Assembly: GCF_013373865.1 (NCBI RefSeq)
Contig: NC_050468.1
Coordinates: 17,006,774 to 17,070,773, forward strand
Length of the DNA stretch: 64,000 nt
Direction of reading: 5' to 3'
Origin: Monomorium pharaonis
Taxonomy: Eukaryota > Arthropoda > Insecta > Hymenoptera > Formicidae
Below the pieces are notes generated by a model. It had not been told where the DNA came from. It made no database searches and saw nothing but the letters and a program-made list of their open reading frames with translations. Below, one piece after another: positions 49,317 through 62,024 of this stretch. Positions within the stretch are counted from its first letter, which is position 1; each line of letters starts with the position of its first letter. The translations under genes and the position numbers were made by a program.

Positions 49317-49449
49317 GGCCCATTTCTATCAACGTAGATTAACTTTAATCTCGGTTCAACTTGACCTTTATCTTTTTCTAATTTTTGGAATGAGATAATA
49401 AGTAAGTTAAACCAAAATTAAAGTTAATCTATGCCAGTAGAAACAGGCC
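49317..49449. mobile_element. 133-bp Tourist/Harbinger-like MITE
   Basis: Left end ggcccatttctatcaacgta, right end (inverse) ggcctgtttctactggcata, continuing into gattaacttta on both arms. The element is flanked by TAA on both sides (49314-49316, 49450-49452). GGCC ends with a TWA duplication are typical of PIF/Harbinger MITEs. Confidence 0.7.
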
Positions 49450-49707
49450 TAAGAAAGAGAAAGACTTGAAAGATTTAAATCCTGCACTATCAAAAATTAT
49501 TCAATATTTTATTTGTGTTGTTGTCTATAATATTGATACTCAAATAGAGCTGAAAGTTATATCTAACATTAATCATAGATTACCATTTTATGGACTGTAC
49601 GGATTTAACGGTTATCGATTGGCGAATGGACTATGATTCTAACCATATAGTCTTTTTTCATTTCTTATACGTTGCCATAAAGAAAGTAAAAATCGTGAGA
49701 AACTTTC

Positions 49708-49860
49708 CAGGCGACGAACAGAAGACAGATATAAAACACAGTTATATCAATTTCGTCTGGGTTGTGACAATAAACTCGACGCCAACGAACTCTGCAAAGA
49801 ACTTTACATCCACTTAAAAAAAAACGTAGATAAGAAAATAATCGTGCTAGATGTGTAATA
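49708..49860 (+). CDS. Weak candidate terminal exon or decayed coding fragment
   Basis: After aactttccag a frame reads RRTEDRYKTQLYQFRLGCDN, then KLDANELCKELYIHLKK, then NVDKKIIVLDV and a stop that overlaps an aataaa signal. The residues are plausible for a protein, but an alternative frame is also open over the same bases and no upstream exon could be matched. The function is unknown. Confidence 0.2.
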
Positions 49861-50398
49861 AAAAATGTTATTCTAATATTATCTTACAAGAGAAAATGAT
49901 ATTTACTACTTTCTATTTTTTGTGTGACAACTTTATTAATAATTAATATTTTAAATTAAAAACTTAACGATTATTTGTTAATGTATTGTTTAATCCATTT
50001 CACTGTTTTATTTAATAAACAGTTTTGTTATTTTTTTATTATATTATTATAAAAATCTCACTTACATAACCTTCTCATTCAAGAAAGTAGGAGTTTAGTT
50101 TTAGGTTAAAGGAATTAAGTTTCTTCATAAATATAACCGATGATCGTGTTGCTCGGTAGATGTAATAGCGTCCTTTCGGGACATTAATCCAGAGTCTTAA
50201 AACATGTTCAATTCGCAGAACGTTCCTCAATGTGCTTACCTGCGAGAGTATCTGTGAACGTCTTTTCCCCTCTCTATTTATCCTTTTTCTTCTTTCAAAT
50301 ATTAACAAAAAAACTCTAAGGATGTAACAATAGTTTGATCTTAATGAAATCAAGATTTAATTAGCCATAAAGATAATAAGCCAATGAAGATTTTACTT

Positions 50399-50401
<3 letters not shown>

Positions 50402-50440
<39 letters not shown>
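50402..50440. repeat. (AT)n microsatellite
   Basis: About 38 bases of AT repeat. Confidence 0.95.
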
Positions 50441-50443
<3 letters not shown>

Positions 50444-53312
50444 TTAGAAATCTAAAATATTCAGATTTAGTATAATGCCATCTTTTTTAAATGTAAATAT
50501 TGTTACAAATAGAAACATAAAAATCAATAAAATATTAAATATTATGAAACCAATACCTATACATACAATATAGTACAATTTTCTCTATAAATTATATTCG
50601 CGAATTAAACGTTTTACCTTTTAATGCCTATAAATTCTAAATACAACAATTTATTCGACAGTATTTCTATATTAATATTTATACATTAATCTTATCCATT
50701 AAATTAGCAAATTAGATTGTTAAACAACAGCTTTATTGTAAATTAATATTTATAGGTATATTCAAAGAAATATTTTATTCATTTTAATGCTTTAAAATTT
50801 TTCGAATTCTTTTAGTAATAATTGATAGAAAAAAGTGTATGCCCTATTATTTTTATGCTATTCTGGTTTTATTATTATATAAATACTTGTAATGTAAAAA
50901 TTAAAGATTGATGGCAAAACATGTTCAAAGGAGACTAAATATCTTTGTTCAATAAGATGGTGAAGAAAGAAGATGAGGATTTAATATCATATTATTGTAA
51001 CATCGTCGTCTTTTAAGGTGCTTTGTATCTTGATCGAAAGTTTAATATTTGAATTTAAAAGCCGTTTTACTTTCGGTATACACGGCTTGCAAATAGCTGC
51101 ACCACTTGGCTAAGCATAAACTAAAACGAAACTTTGAAGAAACTAGCATTTGCCTGGACAAAAGAGAAATCTCTTTGCACAATTTACAATGGCTTACTAA
51201 ATATTTTACAGACCAACATTTGTCTGCCGATCGTATGTCTGGTGACCCCGTATTTGTGTGTTTCGAAGTTTTGTATAAAAAGTTCAACAATGCCACGCTG
51301 CACTGCGCGAATGTTTTTTTTAAATTACATTCACCTAAAATGAGAATTTACCATACAAATTTATTTGAAGTACAATTTATCTATGCATTTTTCTTTGTTT
51401 GATTAAATAAAATGCTTGTTAGTTTAAAAATCGTATGTGAAGCGCTTGCAACTGCTTAAGATCATTGAAATTAAGAAAATTGAAATTAAAATCCTTTATT
51501 TAATACTATCTTGCTATCTAATTGTAAGTTATATTGTTACTTAACCACAGTTTGTGTTTTTATTATCATTATTAGTTTTAGCAAATAAAAAATAAATAAA
51601 AAATTTCATAAATAGAAATTTAAGGAAAATTGCAAAGTTTTAGAATATAATTATAAAAGCGGTTCTCACTTATAAGTAAAAGAAATATTTCAATTGTAAT
51701 AAATTACAGTACTTAGGAGAGTTTCGATTTTGATCGTGTATTTTTATGGAATGCCATCATGATGTTAATAATTAGAGAAGCGAGACAATTACAGCATCCG
51801 TGCGTTAAAGTGAATCTGGGCGTGTCTGCATTCTTCTGCGTTTGATTAATCGACAAGTATTTAACTAGTGATTATTTATCATCTCTCATCCTCTCCCGTC
51901 AACGGTTCACATTGTCCTCCGGTGCACTCAATGTCATCATGCGATGCGCTTTCGTGCGTAATCCACTGCTGGCTGTATTAAGCATCGTCCTTAAACGGAT
52001 GGATTTTATGTGTGTACTTTACGAAAATAGGATGTGTGTTACAAAAAGAAATGGTTTTATATAGTATTTTTATATAAAATAGTTACAGAACGTTTTACGA
52101 TAAAAATACACATTTTAAGTAAAGTACTTTCCCTATAATAACATTGTTGTTTATAAAATATTTAATTTGTATTCCAACATCATTTATTTCTCTAAATATT
52201 GTGTAACAATGTTTAATATTGTAATAATGTTTAAAAAATATTTTTAGAGTAATAATTTAAATAGATAGAAAAAGAAATAAATAACTTTCTTATAAGTATA
52301 AGAAATAATTTCAAAAATTTTAATAGATAATTCATATTATTAATACTGTAATATATGACAAAATTGATTCACCAACAATCAATAAATATGGAAATTTTAC
52401 GTGTGCAATAACAAATAAAGTTAATTACATATAGGTAAATATATAACACTAAAGATGAGTACTATATTTTCTATTTAAAAAAAGTCTCTTACATGCTTTT
52501 GTTCTTTAAAACTCTCAAAAAATTAGTAACAAATGTATTATTACCAAAGAAAATATGACAATATTGCTAAAGCAACAATAAAATATTTTTAATAATAATT
52601 GGTTATGTTCTATTCTTTCATTCTAAAATATTTTGTATCTTACATTTTATTTTAAATTTTTCCTTAATTACTTTATAAGAAAAAATAAAACAAAAATGTA
52701 CAAATAATTTTTCTAGTTTTACAAATTGATGCAAAAATATGAATAAAATTCCAAAACAACGACTCCGTCGATCATAATGTCAAAAACCACGCGAATATGA
52801 AAACACTAGAGGAAAAAAAAAGATTAAATGTACGTACTTACTCTAGTTATGCCACGGTGAAATATGCATCCTCTTCAAAACCGGCGTACATTTACGTAAT
52901 CATAGATATTTCATGTATACGATCTTTCGAGCGTATTGAATTTTACACAGAATTTCATACTGTGCAGTACATCTAAATTCTGTCTCACGTATACATCAAT
53001 CCTGAAAATATGTAACAATATAGGAAACATTCTAATAAAAGTTTTTTTCAATAAAATTACTTATTTTATATGACATAATTATATTTCTAAATTTTCCAAA
53101 ATTGTATATATTTTTTATTAAAACAAAACGCTTCGTTATTTGTTTTAATATATAACATGCAAGACATAATTTGAATGAATTTTATGGGAGAATAATTAAT
53201 TATTTCTGTGTCTAAATAATAATAAATCAGCTTTTAGGATTAAAAAAAGCAAAAAAATTATATTTTGTATAATAATAATTATTGAATACAAAATTTAATC
53301 TAATATATTATA

Positions 53313-53313
<1 letters not shown>

Positions 53314-53343
<30 letters not shown>
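53314..53343. repeat. (GT)n microsatellite
   Basis: About 30 bases of GT repeat, with an imperfect continuation to 53356. Confidence 0.95.
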
Positions 53344-53347
<4 letters not shown>

Positions 53348-55581
53348 TGTGTGTAGATATGTATATAACAAAGCAATTATATATGGGAAGTCTTTTATTT
53401 AAATAAATTTAATAATTTATTATCCGCATGATATTGGGAAAGAGCATTTCTTAAGTTTTCAGATACTTGTGCTTTCAAACTGTTTATTTAATAACTCACA
53501 ATTGCTTTACATATACAGCTTTGAAGTGAGCGCACCTCGTTTAGGCGCGATTAATTCTTGACTCATAATTTACAGCAGTGATGTAAGTGCGAGGGGACTT
53601 TATCATATTAATCAAGTCTTAACCATTATCGAAGTATGGTTTTATATATAAACAGCTATACAACTTACGGCTAAGTTAATATCATTTCTTTTCATGACTG
53701 GTTCGAGCAACATGCCAAGTCTATACCGCTTTATTTCATATCCGATGCTAAGTTTATTTACATGTTCAAACGTGATTAAAATCAAACATTGATCACAAAT
53801 TATTTTTTTCGTGTACAATATTCATTTCACGTCTAATAATGTTCCTGATTCAATATATAAACAGTTGACTTTACTAAAGTTAAATATAATTTGCAATTGC
53901 AGTGCATGTATTGATATAATTAATAATTCCTCTTCAATTCCAACACAAATGATAACAATTGGATTATTAACAAGTGATAAACTATTATTTACATAAATAA
54001 CGGAACAATAATATTTAAACTACGACTTCTTATTACTTTTTACTACAAATTTATATAAAATTTTAAACGTTAATGGATACAATTTTATAACACATGCAAT
54101 ATTTTTCTTATATCGCAAAAATAATTTATGACAAGTAAAGGAAGAAAATATTCACATAAATAAGAGAAAGTCATCAATATTAGCATATTATCATTACTAT
54201 TATTAAAACTATGTAACTTGTAGAAGAAAATCATGCAAATTTTATTTTTGCTTTTAAAGTTTTTAGCAGATTTTATATGTCTAATAAAGCCAATGTATTA
54301 ACTATGGGTTTTAATTTCTTTATCTAAGCAGATGTCCACATCAGTGTTAATACAATGTAATATTTAGTTTCTAAAAATTAAGGATGCCGCTTTAAAAAAT
54401 CTATGCTAATATTGATGACTATCTTCTAATATTGCAACGTTATTTTACATCATCTTGATATATTTTTAAAATTTCTATTTACGTAAAAAGATAATTACTC
54501 TCATGTACCCTGCGATCTGTTGATATCGAACATTATTTCCACACATGCTGGAAAATTAAAATAACTCATTATTTACTTTGAAACCTGATTCATTCGATTA
54601 CGTTTGCGTTGCATAATATAAATTAGAAAGAGTTCTAGAGCATTTACCAGTATTATCGTATTACGGAGACATGAAGACAATACAAAAACAAATTTTGACT
54701 CGACAAATCTTCATTGCGACCTCGTTTTAATTTTGTCATAAAGTTTCGGAACGTGAACATCGTCTCTATTATTACATAGAATATCCTGTTTACGAAAATT
54801 GTGCGCTCCGAGTGTAGTACTCACATTGATACACTCAGTGCATCCGTTCACAATAGCAGCCCCATATAATATCTATATATGTAAAACTTGACTGATTTCT
54901 GTGCCAATATAATTTGGAACTTTTAAAATTTTAGTACCATTGTGAGATTAGACTGATACAAAAGCATTTTACAAATTTATTCGCATCCGGTCTATTAAAA
55001 TTGTTCGTCAATGTTTGTTTTATGAAACTTTATTAAAAGTATTAGGCATCAAGAATAACCTGCTCAAAAAGTAATACAAGGTTATAATTTGATTCTTTTT
55101 GATATTATTATTGATTATTAATTATAAGAATTAAAATCTACATATATATAAGATTATATATATTATAATAAGAGGATAAAAATTAAGATAATTTAAAAGA
55201 TAGCATTAATAATTTTAATAATAAAATTTGATATACATATACTTCTCATTTAATTCTAATGTTAACCTAATAATTTTAACATCCTATTTTAACGTTTTAC
55301 TTATAAGTATATTTAGCGAAATATTTAATATATCTTTTAAGATTTATTAGTTATAAAATTTATAATATGAACAAATCCGTCTTGCAAAATTTTACTTGTT
55401 TCAATTTTTTTACTTTAAAAAAAAAATTAGAGGCTACATTTCTTGAGACACACACTTGTATGTCTCTTGTAGCGTTTTACACGATTCTAATAAATGTGAT
55501 AATACGTTTCAATCTGTTCCTCAATTTAGCGCTTTCGAACCTGCGCTGACGAAAACTTGATCCTACAACTATAAAATTTAC

Positions 55582-55868
55582 CTCACGAGGTATTCGAGAA
55601 ATGTGATTGGCGCAGGTCGGGTTACGAAGCCACGGGAAGAATGTGCAATTGCAGTTGGTCAAAAAGTGACCCGAATCGGCCAGCCCAATGCATTGGTGCA
55701 AGCTTGACGATCGTCGCTCGGTCCATGCCGTCCAAACTTCGTCAGCCGGTCGAATTTTTTTATACGCTACAGAAGTAGAGCATGCGGGATAAAAACCAGG
55801 CATGTAGCTACCGGAACTGCAGGATTTATCACGAACACGACTGCATGTACAGTCTGCTCTCAAGAGCT
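55582..55868 (-). CDS. Cysteine-rich exon, protein not recognised
   Basis: On the minus strand, acceptor gagtttgcag|ag and donor gag|gtaaat enclose two bases plus 95 codons. The product includes ADCTCSRVRDKSCSSGSYMP, GFYPACSTSVAYKKI, HQCIGLADSGHFLTNCNCTF and PWLRNPTCANHISRIPRE. Nine cysteines in about 75 residues, an N-C-T glycosylation site and no long hydrophobic run suggest an extracellular, disulphide-bonded domain. Length, clean splice sites and GC content well above its surroundings make it the best coding candidate in the right two thirds of the window. It starts after a phase-1 exon and ends in phase 0; neither neighbour was found. I do not recognise the family. Confidence 0.6.
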
Positions 55869-58800
55869 CTGCAAACTCAGAATTTTTCGCGATTGAGCTG
55901 TCTGCATAGCTTTGAAAGTTTCCTACAGCAATTTCTATAAAGATCTTTTATGTCATTCGTCATTTTTTCTTCTTTTTCTTTATAATAATCTTTGTGAATT
56001 GAATAGCTAACACGTATTTATGTCGCAGTCGCACAGCTGCCATCTCCAGATAGAGTAGACTAGAGGAATTTCCATCATCTCTATATTATGGTAGCATATA
56101 ACAAAATTCGAAAGCCTGAAGTTTATTTTAAATGAAACTTAATAAAGGTAAATATTTTTTATGCCTTCAACATTAATATAATGCAAAATATTATATTTCA
56201 AAGATAATGTTACTTAATTTGTTAATGATAAATATTTAATTAACTAAATATCCAATTAACTTTCAACTACACAAAAGATGAATCTATTTTCATAATTACG
56301 TTATAATTAACTGGCAACTTAGAATAAAATTACACCAGTTATAATATCAATTAATAATTATTAACAGCAAAATAATCAGAATAATACATTTTTGAAAGCA
56401 GTATTAGTGTAATTTTGTCAACGATTCAAGTTTCAAATGCGATTATTTCAAACTTTAAATTGTATACTAATAATATATTGTACAAATTCTGTATATTAGT
56501 CTTTTTTTCATTGCAATTTGCGCAGAAAAATAAACAAAAAAAGAAAAGAAAAAGAAGAAGTAACTGGCGATTGATAACGAAATTCGTTTTTACTGTAAAT
56601 CGACGAACTGCGAAATAACTGAAATTTTCTTGATCCAAATTGGCTCACAGGTTGCCTTTTTTGTTTTCTTAGTCATTTTTTTTCATCTTTGGAGTTATGT
56701 GTTAAGCGGATATTGCAGTATGATGTGTGATCGATTTAAGCGCAAAGCAAAACTCATCATCGTGATACTGTAAATGTGAATAAAATCTCTCAGTTTGAAA
56801 CTTTTTCAATTAAAGCATTCCTTACTGACGGTAGGAATATTTAATCTGACTTTCTGATGAGAAATAACCTGTAAAGTTTTTTAAGTTTTAAATTAAGATA
56901 TTTTTTTACAAATATAGTTCAAATAATATGACGTGTTCAAAATACATTTGATAAAATTTAAATTATTATATATTTGTTAGACGTCGTATTAAATGTAATA
57001 TTGCAAAACATTATAATGTCTTTTTAATTTAATTTGAGTGGATATTTTGTCCGCAAAATTCACTGTAAATACTTTAATTTGATCATCTTCTTTGAGCGTC
57101 ATTCTTGTCTAATAGTACGAGTAATATTTCTTTTCATGAGAGGTTCATCAAATAATTCTAATTAATATTCTATAAAATGGCAACAGCAAAAATTAAGAAT
57201 AATTTTTATTTATCGTGTAGAATGTGAACTTTTCAAAAATAACTATAAATATAATTACTATAAATTCGTAACTATAAATATCTGTTTAAATATATAAAAG
57301 ACCTTCTAAACAAATTTCTCCCATTTTAGTATTTTCGTCTGTACCATAGACTTCATCGTATGTATCAAGTGTATTCATACACTTGAAATTCACTTTAAAT
57401 GTAATGTACAAACAACTGCCGTACAACAGCGTTAGACACGATTGGTACGTTCGACTAATATCATGGCAGTGTGTGAAACGATGGTTGATAAGGATGATAT
57501 AGAGCTCAGAGCGTTACCAGTGATAAGAGAGGATCGGTCGCGACTCATATCAGGATTCCTCGTCACGAAACGATTAATCCTTACAACGACGCCCTATAAA
57601 GTAATCCTATCAAGTAATTAGATCTTAGGAAATTTGACAAGATTGGATTATACCCAACCAGCAATTTGCCTACGATTAATGATGTTATTTACAATATTAT
57701 ATCCATTTAAACATTTTTGTCAATTCAAAATATAGATCTAAAAAATAAAATATATTCAATAAAACAAAAAATTGTGCTTATAACGTTAGTTTATCATATT
57801 AAAGAAATAAATATTATTTTCAAATAACAAAAAATTAAAATAGATATCAAATTTCAATATTTAATCATAAACTCCTTTTAAATTTCTTGTATGTTTTAGA
57901 TTTTTAGAATATTAAAAAATATGTTAATTTTATAATCTTCGATATAGAGCTTAGTTGTAATTATCAAACTTTAAACCGTTTTTATTTATTGAAGTAATAA
58001 ACACACACTTTAAAGAAATATTATACTATCTTTCGAAATATAATACGAGCATGTTTCATCGACAATTTATCTTTTAGTTTTAATTTTACAAACTTATGAC
58101 CAATAATTTTAATATTTGTACCATTTTTCGCATTTAAAATAAATTGAAAAATTTAGATTTTAGTCAAATTTTATTTACATAATTAAATTTAATACGTAAT
58201 AATAATAAAATTTTAATTATTATTAAATTTATGACACAAATTATTCTGTCTGAGATACATTATCTAATGGCAGTTTTGACAGAATATCTGTGCATGTCGT
58301 GTTTCAGAATAAAAATATATATCTGAAACGTCATAATAATTCGATATTTATTTTCAATAGACAAGTCTAATTGATCTATTATTCAACGAGGTTAATGGCG
58401 ATGAGGTTAATGGACGAGAAGAAGTACCGATCGTGCCTAATAATACTCGTGGGATATAGCTGTAGGAGAATCCCCTTGGCACGTTGCTCGTGACCTTACC
58501 TCACATATCAGAAACGATTTACGAATTACAGCGGCTCGAGATGGCTATACTTTCGCCACTTCGTAAACTTTCAATCGATCTCGTTAATGTTTGTCTACCG
58601 CATCAGCAAAATATTTAATAAGATAACAAGAAGGAACGCCATATTTACATATAAAAATATATCTTATCGTGATTGATGAATGTATCTATGTATAATACAT
58701 GTACATATTATACGAATATAGATAAAACTTCTCTTAACATAACGCCGCGATTCGTTTGATACGTTTCCACACATCACAATTTTCTTGGTAATCCGACGTA

Positions 58801-61800
58801 ATTACGGTAAATAATGTAATACCACAGAAGTGGAATGGTCCAATCTGGAGAATATCCAATATTATATATTCGCTTTTTGATTTTGTTATAAAGTTCTAAG
58901 TTACAGTCTTTTTGTTATATCGTAGCATTTACAATATTATTAATTTTGTCTTAAAAGCAAACTATAAGCATTCAAATAATTTTCCATATAGGATACAATA
59001 CTATAGAAAAATCTTTATAAAATAAAAATTCTTTTTTGAACACTTAACATCTATAATTACAAAATAACATGTAGATACAATAAAGTATTAAATCTCATTC
59101 TCTTATATCTTTTTGTAAAGTGTGATTTCGATAACACCATTTAGAAATAATGATTATAGATTAATTTGAATCGCTTGACAGCATTATTTCTACATAAACG
59201 AAGTTGATTATTTACTTAAATCTCTGTCATCTTTGAACACGGTGCCGTTCTTATTAAACAAAACACGCTTTATAGAAAAGAATGGATTCTGAATGCAATT
59301 AAATATTCCACGAATATATAAGAGGCTACACACCAGTCTGTTTGTGCGGAAAATTGCATGACTTTCCGTTAACTAGGTCGAGCGTTCGGTTGCTCTTAGC
59401 AAACAAGCAGCGAATCCTTGTTGGCACTTACGTCAATACGTACCGCGAATATTGGATAGTCTGCTTTGAATAGTAGAGAAATACGCCGTAAGGTAACTAA
59501 CAGAAAGAAAAGAAAAGAGGACTCTCTCGGTACTTCCTCGACAAGAAGAAGCATCTTCCTCGGCTATGTCCAAATTGGACCCATCCTCTTCCATATTCCG
59601 TACATGGTGTCCTGAACGCGCTGCATGCGAAAATACTTTTCTTTTCAGAATACTGCAAGTACTATACGAATATGTATGCACTTGTTACACGCGATGTATG
59701 CATGCTTGCAGAAGACTAGCAAAATATTTGTTTCTCTGTTTACGCCTTATTTTCCATGAGATATTTTCTTGCGCAGCTTATTATTACAATTTAATAATTA
59801 AAACTTTCAAAATAGAAATTTTAGGTTTTGAATTAAATTGCTAACAAGTAAGTACAAAAAGAAACTTGATACATTTATTGATTAATTATTAATTAATTTC
59901 TTCTTTGAGAAATTTCGATTTATGTTTAAATACAGAAACTGTATTTGTATTTTTATTCATATGTTATAAATGCCAATTTCATAACTTTTTTAAATTTAAT
60001 GTAATATCGTGGCAGTTTGATTCAACTAAAATTAATTACAGCGCATAGAAAACGGGTCATTATCATATATTGTCGAACTAATAGACAAATATCATTCGAT
60101 TCGCAATGTAACATACAATATATATATCATAACAAGCGCTATATAATACGTTAAAAATAATTAATTAGTTTAATTTTTTCAAGCGCATTTAAAGCTGCAA
60201 GATTAATAACGTTATTTAATAACATCTTAATTTTAATTAAAATATGTTAAAATTATAACTCAATATTTTAACATTTTTATCGATTAAATAATTTATTTCC
60301 TTTATCCTAATTTTTTTTATAAATCATCACACAGCTATTACTTGTAGGGATTGAATCCCATACACTACGTACCTTCAGGACACCCTGTACAATTGTATCA
60401 GTCCAAAACATCTCTTCGGGGTCGTTATTCGGATTCTATCTATTACCTGGAAGTTATAACAAGGTTGTTCTACTTGAGTTTATTCGGTTGGGTCATGCAG
60501 ACTTCGTTCGTTAGTTTCGCTTACGTTTCTTCGCATGTAACTCGTTCGGCTCTTGTTTCATGCTCTTTTCCACTCTCTTTCGCTTTACTCTGGCGCGATG
60601 TGGTGTGGCGAATGGCACACAAATAATTCAGTAGTATTTTGAGTGTAAAAGCACTTCTGAGCCAGAAGTCTCGCAAAATGAAATTGCAATACAGAATAAC
60701 AGTAAGGAAGAAAAAGAGATGAGAAAAGAAAGAGAAAAGAAAAGAAAAACAAGAAATAATGGGATCGAGAAATATATTTTCGCGTTACTTTGCATCCTCA
60801 GACGCAGTGCATTTTCAATTATTGATTGACGTATGATAACTAAATCTGCATAAACCGATAATCACATCTCTATTTGCTGATATTTGATTGAATCGCAAAA
60901 GAAATCTTCATTTTTTGAGTAGCAATCGTACAAGTCATATTGGTAAAAGAATCAAAAGGATATTAGTTAATTAGATAATTAATCTTTTGTCGTGTTTCTT
61001 TAGAAAGACCTTTATTAATTTTTTTAGAGAGAAAGTATTCTTTATCTTAAAATTTAAACATTAAAAAATAAAAATGTAAAAAAAATTAGATATTAATTTA
61101 AAAAAAAGTCAAATGGAGAAAATTTTATCATCAAGAATATAAAACTGTTTATAAATTCGTATACATTTTTACTTTTTTAAAATTAAAAAAATATTTCAAT
61201 TAAACTTATTAATTAACAATTATAAAAATTTGAAATTTATATATTTTAAAATAATTTAAAATAATTGTGACATAAAATAAATATTTAAAATAATTACTTT
61301 ATGTCACAATTTATAAAAATATTACCATTAAAATAGTAATTAAAGAAACATTCCAGTTTCTTGTAAAAAATTTTATAAATGTTTATAATTATAAACACAT
61401 GATGCAAGTAATAAATTTAACCTTCCGCAAATTACCCTAAGTCATATTGAAGCAATTTTTCGATTTTAAATTATTCGATAGATAAGAAACAAAAAAGATT
61501 GAATTCTTTTCTTAAAAAAGGTGAGAAATTATGCCGTCATACTTTGTACAGTGTCAGATAAAAATCAAATGGATATAACCATATACGTAGGTAGTCTACA
61601 ATTTTTATTAAAGTAAGTAGGTCATGTTTTTTTAATTTTTAGCTTTTATTTTAATATTTAATGTAAATAAAAGTTTTCATCATATATAATAGATATAAAA
61701 ATTCAAAACAGACCTACATTCAAGATGAAAAGATGGTCTGAGAAAATTGCGTTCTTTTCGCGAGCGATAGTAAGATTTATTTTATGGTGAGCTTTTTGAC

Positions 61801-61865
61801 AATAAAAGTAAAGAGGTCAAAAATGAGCGAGATGACGAGAAAGATGCTGACGAAGATTTAATTCA
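55869..61865. other. Noncoding or intronic, with GC islands at 57330-57620, 58380-58620, 59330-59740 and 60330-60680
   Basis: The 59-kb island has an acidic minus-strand reading (NMEEDGSNLDIAEEDASSC) after a fair acceptor gcatgcag, but no clear donor. Small hairpins occur at 57366-57387 (tcaagtgtattcatacactt...) and 61263-61313 (aattgtgacataaa and its inverse). No gene is called. Confidence 0.4.
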
Positions 61866-62024
61866 ATGCAAACTCACTTGTACATCTTGTGTGGACAGTT
61901 TAAGCCTGTTAAAACACTGAAATCTGTCATTTACGAAGTCTTACAATTTCAAGACGAAGACGTACCCGCGCGTTTGATAAGTCAAAAGGAAATGCTGTGT
62001 CTTTTGCAATTGGAAAGCCAATAA
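61866..62024 (+). pseudogene. Possible decayed coding fragment
   Basis: A 52-codon ATG-started frame reads MQTHLYILCGQFKPVKTLKS, VIYEVLQFQDEDVPARLISQ, then KEMLCLLQLESQ and a stop. An overlapping upstream frame (61818-61920) reads NERDDEKDADEDLIQCKLTC and so on. Two adjacent protein-like frames could mean a frameshifted gene remnant or a small exon; the family is not recognised and chance cannot be excluded. Confidence 0.2.

Larger units (their letters stand above)
49861..55581. other. Noncoding, with (AT)n and (GT)n and several GC islands
   Basis: Microsatellites at 50402-50440 (AT) and 53314-53343 (GT). GC islands at 51040-51310, 51720-52000, 53500-53650 and 54480-54870. The 51-kb island is open in three frames on two strands without credible splice sites. 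Confidence 0.45.

Noticed and set aside
51042..51402. Three overlapping frames of 69-98 codons on both strands
   Set aside because: Several frames are open at once in locally GC-richer DNA and none shows motifs or splice signals.
60345..60375. gggattgaatccc as a possible tRNA T-arm
   Set aside because: It is a short palindrome without the GTTCGA core or the rest of a tRNA.
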